Assembly (NCBI GenBank): GCA_903959665.1
Contig: CAJBXY010000209.1
Location: forward strand, 1 to 8,329
Reading direction: 5' to 3'
Origin: an uncultured Solirubrobacterales bacterium
Lineage (GTDB): Bacteria; Actinomycetota; Thermoleophilia; Solirubrobacterales; Solirubrobacteraceae
DNA: 8,329 bases
Below the pieces are notes generated by a model. The model searched no databases. It saw only the letters and a list, made by a program, of their open reading frames with translations, and was not told where the DNA came from. Both the position numbers and the translations under genes were made by a program. Every line of letters starts with the position of its first letter. Position 1 is the first letter of the stretch. Shown piece after piece: positions 4,965 through 8,329 of the stretch.

Positions 4965-5801
4965 GTGCCTGAGTTGGATCAGCTGCCAATCGTTGAAGAC
5001 GCTCGCCGCGACGCGCTATCGGTTGCCTACCCGGATCTCGACAAGTTCGATGACCCAAAGCTGGAGTGGCGCAGGCTTTTCGCTGAGCTGCTCGGGACCT
5101 TCTTCCTGGTACTCGTCGCCGCCGGCGGCGGCATGCTCCACGCAGAGGCCAGCGATCAGGTGAGCCTCGCCGCGGCCGTAGTTGCGCCGGGCCTGATGGT
5201 GATGGCGATCATCCTCTTCATGGGTTCCGTCTCCGGCGCCCACCTCAACCCGGCCGTTTCGATCGCCTTCGCGCTTAGGCGCGACTTTGCTTGGCGGCGA
5301 GTTCCGGGCTACATCGTCGTGCAGCTCGCCGGCGCGACTCTGGCTTGCCTCTTCTTGCGCGCCGTCCTTGGCGACGTTGGCGGCCTTGGCGCTACCGAAC
5401 CCGGCCCCGGCTACGAGGCGTGGCAGGCGATGCTGATCGAGATGGTCCTCACGCTGGGGCTCGTCAGCACGATCCTTGGCACCTCCTCCGGGGCCCAGAA
5501 CGTCGGTTCGATCGGCGCGCTGGCCGTCGGTGGCTACATCGCGCTTGCCGGTCTTTGGGCCGCGCCAGTTAGCGGTGCTTCGATGAACCCGGCCCGCTCG
5601 TTCGGCCCCGACCTCGTCGGCGGCGGGTTCGCCAACTACTGGGCCTATCTGGCCGGCCCGCTGCTCGGCGCGCTGCTGGCGGTCGCCTTTGCCTTCCTCC
5701 TGCGCGGCCGCGGCGGCGGCCCAACGGCGCGGGCCGCAGGCTCAGGGCGACTTACGCCCAGCACCGATGATGGGATTACCGGCGGCAGCGCTGACGGTTA
5801 A
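4965..5801 (+). CDS. MIP-family channel (aquaporin-like) with small-residue filter
   Basis: MIP-family channels let water or small uncharged solutes cross the cytoplasmic membrane. The 278-residue protein has both NPA boxes, N95-P96-A97 (SGAHLNPAVS) and N208-P209-A210 (SGASMNPARSFGP), six hydrophobic helices, and the conserved early glutamate in FAELLGTFFLVL. Serine after R211, rather than aspartate, separates it from GlpF-type glycerol facilitators. Ungapped alignment to recalled E. coli AqpZ around the NPA boxes puts P75, G196, A205 and R211 at the aromatic/arginine filter (Phe, His, Thr, Arg in AqpZ). That predicts a wide pore with no aromatic side chain, so a substrate larger than water is plausible. 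Two unusual parts are a charged ~33-residue N-terminus before the first helix and a disordered Gly/Ser tail. The GTG start at 4965 has no clear ribosome-binding site. Confidence 0.9.
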   Translation: MPELDQLPIVEDARRDALSVAYPDLDKFDDPKLEWRRLFAELLGTFFLVLVAAGGGMLHAEASDQVSLAAAVVAPGLMVMAIILFMGSVSGAHLNPAVSIAFALRRDFAWRRVPGYIVVQLAGATLACLFLRAVLGDVGGLGATEPGPGYEAWQAMLIEMVLTLGLVSTILGTSSGAQNVGSIGALAVGGYIALAGLWAAPVSGASMNPARSFGPDLVGGGFANYWAYLAGPLLGALLAVAFAFLLRGRGGGPTARAAGSGRLTPSTDDGITGGSADG

Positions 5802-5830
5802 CTGACGCATCGGTCGGGCGCTTTGGTAAT
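5802..5830 (+). promoter_or_regulatory. Possible promoter, CTGACG-N17-GGTAAT
   Basis: CTGACG at 5802-5807 resembles a -35 box and GGTAAT at 5825-5830 a -10 box, each matching four of six consensus bases, with a 17-base spacer. Transcription would begin near 5837-5840, at or just before the GTG start of the next gene, which suggests a leaderless or nearly leaderless mRNA. The evidence is only a weak motif match. Confidence 0.3.
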
Positions 5831-5839
5831 GATGGAGCG

Positions 5840-6343
5840 GTGCTCGCCCTTCGCACTATGAAGTTCGCGGTCCTAGCGACCGTCTTGGCGGTTGCGCTCT
5901 CGTCCGGCGTGGCTTTCGCGCGCGTCCAGAGCCTCGTGCCTCAGCAGTCGCTGCGCGGCCTCAAAATCGGAATGCTCGCCAACCAAGTCCGCGCGGTCGC
6001 CGGAAACCCAACCAGCAACAAGATCACAAGCCACCCGATCATGGGCAAGACGCGGGTGATGAAGTTCGGTCGCGTTGAGGTGACTTTCCGTGGAATCGGC
6101 AAAGCAGCAACGGTCGTCAACCTTTCTACGACGAGCCGCAACGAGCGCACGAGCGGTGGAATTGGCGTTGGATCAAGCGAGCGGGCGCTCGCCGCAAAGC
6201 TGGCCGGTGAGCGCTGCCTGACTGAGCTCGGTTACCGCCATTGTTATCTAGGCAAGTGGAAACCAGGCTCGGTCGTGACCGACTTTTCAATCTCCAAGAG
6301 CGGCCGCGTAACGCGAATCACGCTCGGCCTTGTGATCGACTGA
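5840..6343 (+). CDS. Secreted protein with two BamE/SmpA-like repeat units
   Basis: I do not recognise a named family. The N-terminus is a classic Sec signal peptide (MKFAVLATVLAVALSSGVAFA, positions 7-27 of the 167 residues), with likely cleavage after AFA. The mature part seems to hold two copies of one unit. Unit one, ~39-99, starts RGLKIGMLANQVRAVAG and ends in strands (RVEVTFRGIG...VVNLSTTS). Unit two, ~106-164, starts GGIGVGSSERALAAKL and ends TDFSISKSGRVTRITLG. The G-x-x-x-G...V/L opening followed by strands resembles BamE/SmpA-like envelope domains. C126 and C135 in unit two could form a disulfide. Two starts are possible: GTG 5840, with GGAG only 2 bases away and a possible promoter just upstream, or ATG 5858, which gives the cleaner signal peptide. 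It follows the channel gene by 38 bp. Confidence 0.8.
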   Translation: MLALRTMKFAVLATVLAVALSSGVAFARVQSLVPQQSLRGLKIGMLANQVRAVAGNPTSNKITSHPIMGKTRVMKFGRVEVTFRGIGKAATVVNLSTTSRNERTSGGIGVGSSERALAAKLAGERCLTELGYRHCYLGKWKPGSVVTDFSISKSGRVTRITLGLVID

Positions 6344-6369
6344 CTCTAAGCGGGCCGATGCCCTGCAAA

Positions 6370-6398
6370 TTGCGCGTGTTAGCGGCCGCAACTGCTAT
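6370..6398 (+). promoter_or_regulatory. Possible promoter, TTGCGC-N17-TGCTAT, ahead of the FKBP gene
   Basis: TTGCGC at 6370-6375 and TGCTAT at 6393-6398 have a 17-base spacer. The -10-like box ends 6 bases before the ATG at 6405, and no ribosome-binding site precedes that ATG. This fits a leaderless mRNA, which is common in actinobacteria. The -10 match is weak. Confidence 0.33.
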
Positions 6399-6404
6399 CA
6401 ACCA

Positions 6405-6986
6405 ATGATGATCAAAACCCGCCTTCCGCTGACCATCCTCCTCTGCGCAGCGTTGCCGCTGCTAATTGCCTGCGGTTCATCGCAGAGCGCAGCCGACAAG
6501 GCCGCCGAGCAGGCCGCCAACGAAGAAGCAAACCCGCCGACGATCACCGACGCGACGACGCCCGCGGTAAAGGCGGTCAAGGTTACGCCCGGCCCCGGTG
6601 AAGGTGACATCAAAGTTAAGCCCGTGATCCCTCGCCAAAGCGGCGCAGCGCCGAAGGTTCTAATCGTTCAGGACCTGATCGTCGGAACCGGCGCAGAGGC
6701 TAAGAGCGGTGACAGCGTGACAGTTCAGTACGTCGGTGTTCTGTTCGCAAACGGCAAAGAGTTCGACAGTTCTTGGAAGGCCGGCAAGCCCTTCACCTTC
6801 GACCTTGGCAGTGGCGGCGTAATCGCCGGCTGGGACCAGGGCGTTGAAGGGATGAAGGTTGGTGGCCGCCGTCGCCTGATCATCCCGGGCGACCTCGCTT
6901 ACGGCGCCGCCGGTTCGCCGCCCACAATCCCTGCCAACGCAGCGCTCGTCTTCGACGTCGACCTTGTGAGCGTCAAGGCAGGTTAA
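6405..6986 (+). CDS. Lipoprotein FKBP-type peptidyl-prolyl cis-trans isomerase
   Basis: FKBP-type isomerases speed cis-trans isomerisation of peptide bonds before proline, here probably folding exported proteins at the outer face of the membrane. The 193-residue precursor has a lipoprotein signal: basic start (MMIKTR), hydrophobic core, and lipobox L20-I21-A22-C23, with C23 expected to be lipidated. Residues ~24-83 are a low-complexity Ala/Glu/Pro tether. The FKBP domain fills ~84-193. The pocket residues of human FKBP12 have counterparts at Y109, F120-D121, F130, V139-I140, W143, Y166 and F183 (VQYVG, EFDSS, VIAGW, LAYG, LVFDVDLV), so an active enzyme is expected. The TAA stop directly abuts the GTG of the deacetylase gene, suggesting an operon and perhaps that the deacetylase is a client, which is inference. 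Confidence 0.94.
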   Translation: MMIKTRLPLTILLCAALPLLIACGSSQSAADKAAEQAANEEANPPTITDATTPAVKAVKVTPGPGEGDIKVKPVIPRQSGAAPKVLIVQDLIVGTGAEAKSGDSVTVQYVGVLFANGKEFDSSWKAGKPFTFDLGSGGVIAGWDQGVEGMKVGGRRRLIIPGDLAYGAAGSPPTIPANAALVFDVDLVSVKAG

Positions 6987-8207
6987 GTGCGCACGCCGGT
7001 AGTAGCGGTTTGCGTCGCGCTGTCGCTCTGCTTCGCGGCCAGCGCCAGCGCGGCCACAACGCAGGGCGGGGAGCCGCACACCGTTAAGCCCGAGGGCGGC
7101 GCACTCGACCTGATCAGCAGCTCTTTCGGCCAGCGCAGCCGTGAATTGGAGATCGTCTACCGCTCGGCCGAGCCGATCACGCCGCAGCTGCTCGCTGAAG
7201 TAAACGGCGGGCAGATCTGCACGATCTTTGAGCAGGCTTCGCTTGCGGCGCGAGCGGTCTGTGTAACGCGAGCAGATGGCAAGTGGCGAATTGTCTCGCG
7301 CGGGGCGCGCGTCGAGGGGAGCGTGAGCCAGCCGCGCGAGAGCGAGCTTCGGCTGCGTTTTGAGCCCGCCGAGGCGAAGCTGAAGGTCGGCCTTGCCGAC
7401 GTTTACGTGAAGGCGACCGCCGCCGGCTGCAGCGCCCAGCAGGCGAAGGCCGCGAAGGTAACTTGGTCGGGCGCGAAGATCATCTCGGCAGCGGTGCTGG
7501 CGCTGCCATGCGAACACCGCCTGCCGCGCGTGGGCAACTATCAAGCCCGTGTCTGGGACGTTGCCGTAACCGGCTGCCGCCGCAGTGGAGCCGGGCAGGT
7601 AAGTCGCGGGCCGTCCGGCAAGCGGGTTGCGCTTACCTACGACGACGGCCCCTCGACCTACACGCCGGCCTTTCTGCGCGAGCTGCGCAGGCTCGGGGTG
7701 CCGGCGACCTTCTTTGTAATCGGGCAGCAGGTGTCGGCTAACGCTGCGCTGGTGCGGTCGATTCTGCGCAGCGGCAGCATGGTCGCCAACCACTCTTGGA
7801 GCCACCCCGACATGGGCGCCGGTGGCGCAGCGGCCAGCACACAGCTGCGCGAGGCAAACGCCGCGGTTCGCCGCGCGACCGGCTTCACCCCTTGTCTCTT
7901 CCGCCCGCCGTACGGCTCAACCGGCGCCGATCTCGTTAGCCGCGCCAACGCGCAGGGGATGACCTCGGTTCTCTGGAGCGTCGACCCGCTCGATTGGCGC
8001 ACTCCTGGGACAGGTTCGATTGTCTCCACCGTGCTTCGCCAGGCCAGCGGCGGCGCGATCATCCTCTCCCACGACGGTGGCGGCCCGCGCTCGCAGACGC
8101 TCGCCGCTATGCCGCAGATCGTCCGCACACTGAAAGGGCGCGGCTACAAGTTCGTCACGCTTACCGACCTGCTCGGCTATCCCGAGCGGATCAAGCTCGT
8201 CAAGTAG
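6987..8207 (+). CDS. Secreted polysaccharide deacetylase (NodB domain) with unknown N-terminal domain
   Basis: NodB-type (carbohydrate esterase 4) enzymes remove N- or O-acetyl groups from peptidoglycan, chitin-like or other cell-surface glycans, using a divalent metal. The 406-residue precursor has a signal peptide (residues 1 to ~22, ending ASASA). Residues ~30-205 are a domain I do not recognise, with cysteines C78, C92, C148, C175 and C197. The NodB domain spans ~211-397 with all five motifs: TYDDGP (D219 base, D220 metal), H269-S-W-S-H273 metal ligands, RPPYG at 306-310, DPLDW at 333-337, and ILSHDGGG with H362. A catalytically active enzyme is therefore expected; the substrate is probably cell-wall glycan but cannot be read. 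Translation starts at GTG immediately after the FKBP stop (no gap), with a GGCAGG-like site inside the upstream gene's end, so expression is probably coupled to it. Confidence 0.93.
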   Translation: MRTPVVAVCVALSLCFAASASAATTQGGEPHTVKPEGGALDLISSSFGQRSRELEIVYRSAEPITPQLLAEVNGGQICTIFEQASLAARAVCVTRADGKWRIVSRGARVEGSVSQPRESELRLRFEPAEAKLKVGLADVYVKATAAGCSAQQAKAAKVTWSGAKIISAAVLALPCEHRLPRVGNYQARVWDVAVTGCRRSGAGQVSRGPSGKRVALTYDDGPSTYTPAFLRELRRLGVPATFFVIGQQVSANAALVRSILRSGSMVANHSWSHPDMGAGGAAASTQLREANAAVRRATGFTPCLFRPPYGSTGADLVSRANAQGMTSVLWSVDPLDWRTPGTGSIVSTVLRQASGGAIILSHDGGGPRSQTLAAMPQIVRTLKGRGYKFVTLTDLLGYPERIKLVK

Positions 8208-8218
8208 CGATGCTGGTC

Positions 8219-8232
8219 GCTCAGCGCTGAGC
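8219..8232. repeat. 14-bp palindrome between convergent gene ends
   Basis: GCTCAGCGCTGAGC is its own reverse complement. It lies 11 bases after the deacetylase stop and includes the stop codon of the opposite-strand gene. It could help end transcription from either side, but no T-tract is present on either strand. Confidence 0.35.
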
Positions 8233-8329
8233 CGCTGCCGCTGCCGAGCTACGAGTCTTCCGATACGCCGGAATGCGGCTCTTTGGCACGACGAAAATCT
8301 TCTTGCCGGTCATGTAGTTGCCGGAGTCC
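8221..8329 (-). CDS. C-terminal fragment of an unidentified gene (weakly HU-like)
   Basis: On the minus strand a frame open from the window edge (base 8328) ends with TGA at 8223-8221, giving 35 residues: DSGNYMTGKKIFVVPKSRIP, then AYRKTRSS and an alanine-rich end. It is the 3' end of a gene that starts beyond the window and is convergent with the deacetylase gene, 13 bases away. The N-x-x-TG-x-x-I...P-x-S-x-x-P-A-Y-R-K pattern and the basic/Ala tail recall the C-terminal arm of HU-family DNA-binding proteins, but there is one extra residue between TG and P. That resemblance is weak and I would not name the gene from it. Codon use (GC-rich third positions) fits real coding sequence. Confidence 0.6.
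   Translation of the reverse strand, partial: DSGNYMTGKKIFVVPKSRIPAYRKTRSSAAAAAQR

Noticed and set aside
6660..7805. Minus-strand open frame of 381 residues
   Set aside because: It lies opposite the FKBP and deacetylase genes, which have complete conserved motifs. Its composition is Arg/Ala-rich with no recognisable domain, as expected for an antisense shadow in GC-rich DNA.
1..8329. CRISPR array, insertion sequence, prophage or defence island
   Set aside because: There are no spaced direct repeats, transposase or integrase motifs, or phage or defence domains on either strand. The gene content is housekeeping and envelope.

Overview
The window is GC-rich, gene-dense bacterial chromosome. 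It looks like an actinobacterium of the Thermoleophilia/Solirubrobacterales type. The reasons are frequent GTG starts, a SigA/RpoD-type sigma factor ending in an IENHTLKKLESLPEAQ-like tail, a GTP cyclohydrolase of the archaeal MptA type, a tRNA-Tyr with no encoded CCA, and several secreted proteins of a lineage-restricted look. The taxonomic call is an inference from protein style, not from a marker search.

Layout, left to right. (1) 1-1400, plus strand: the 3' end of an EamA/RhtA-like exporter, then pgsA (phosphatidylglycerophosphate synthase), which overlaps by ATGA a small single-pass envelope protein of unknown function. (2) 1397-2479, minus strand: an MptA/FolE2-family GTP cyclohydrolase, convergent with the previous gene (stops overlap). 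(3) 2480-2627: a 148-bp divergent intergenic region, the longest in the window, holding a 13-bp palindrome, a run of G tracts and a hairpin. (4) 2628-3773: primary sigma factor, followed 26 bp later by tRNA-Tyr(GTA). (5) 3853-4494, minus strand: a two-pass membrane protein of unknown function whose reading frame ends inside the antisense of the tRNA. (6) 4604-5801, plus strand: a small alpha/beta-barrel-like protein, then a MIP-family channel with an unusually small, non-aromatic selectivity filter. (7) 5840-8207, plus strand: a secreted protein with two repeated BamE/SmpA-like units, a lipoprotein FKBP-type prolyl isomerase, and directly abutting it a secreted NodB-type polysaccharide deacetylase. 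(8) 8221-8329, minus strand: the C-terminal end of a gene that runs out of the window.

The genes are mostly housekeeping: phospholipid synthesis, pterin/folate synthesis, transcription and translation, plus an envelope cluster (channel, secreted unknown, lipoprotein foldase, glycan deacetylase). I see no mobile element, CRISPR array, phage gene, toxin-antitoxin pair or defence system, and no clear case for a new multi-gene system. The points most worth a second look are the MptA-type enzyme, the predicted channel filter, the structured sigma-factor leader, the tRNA-antisense gene end, and the uncharacterised secreted or membrane proteins.
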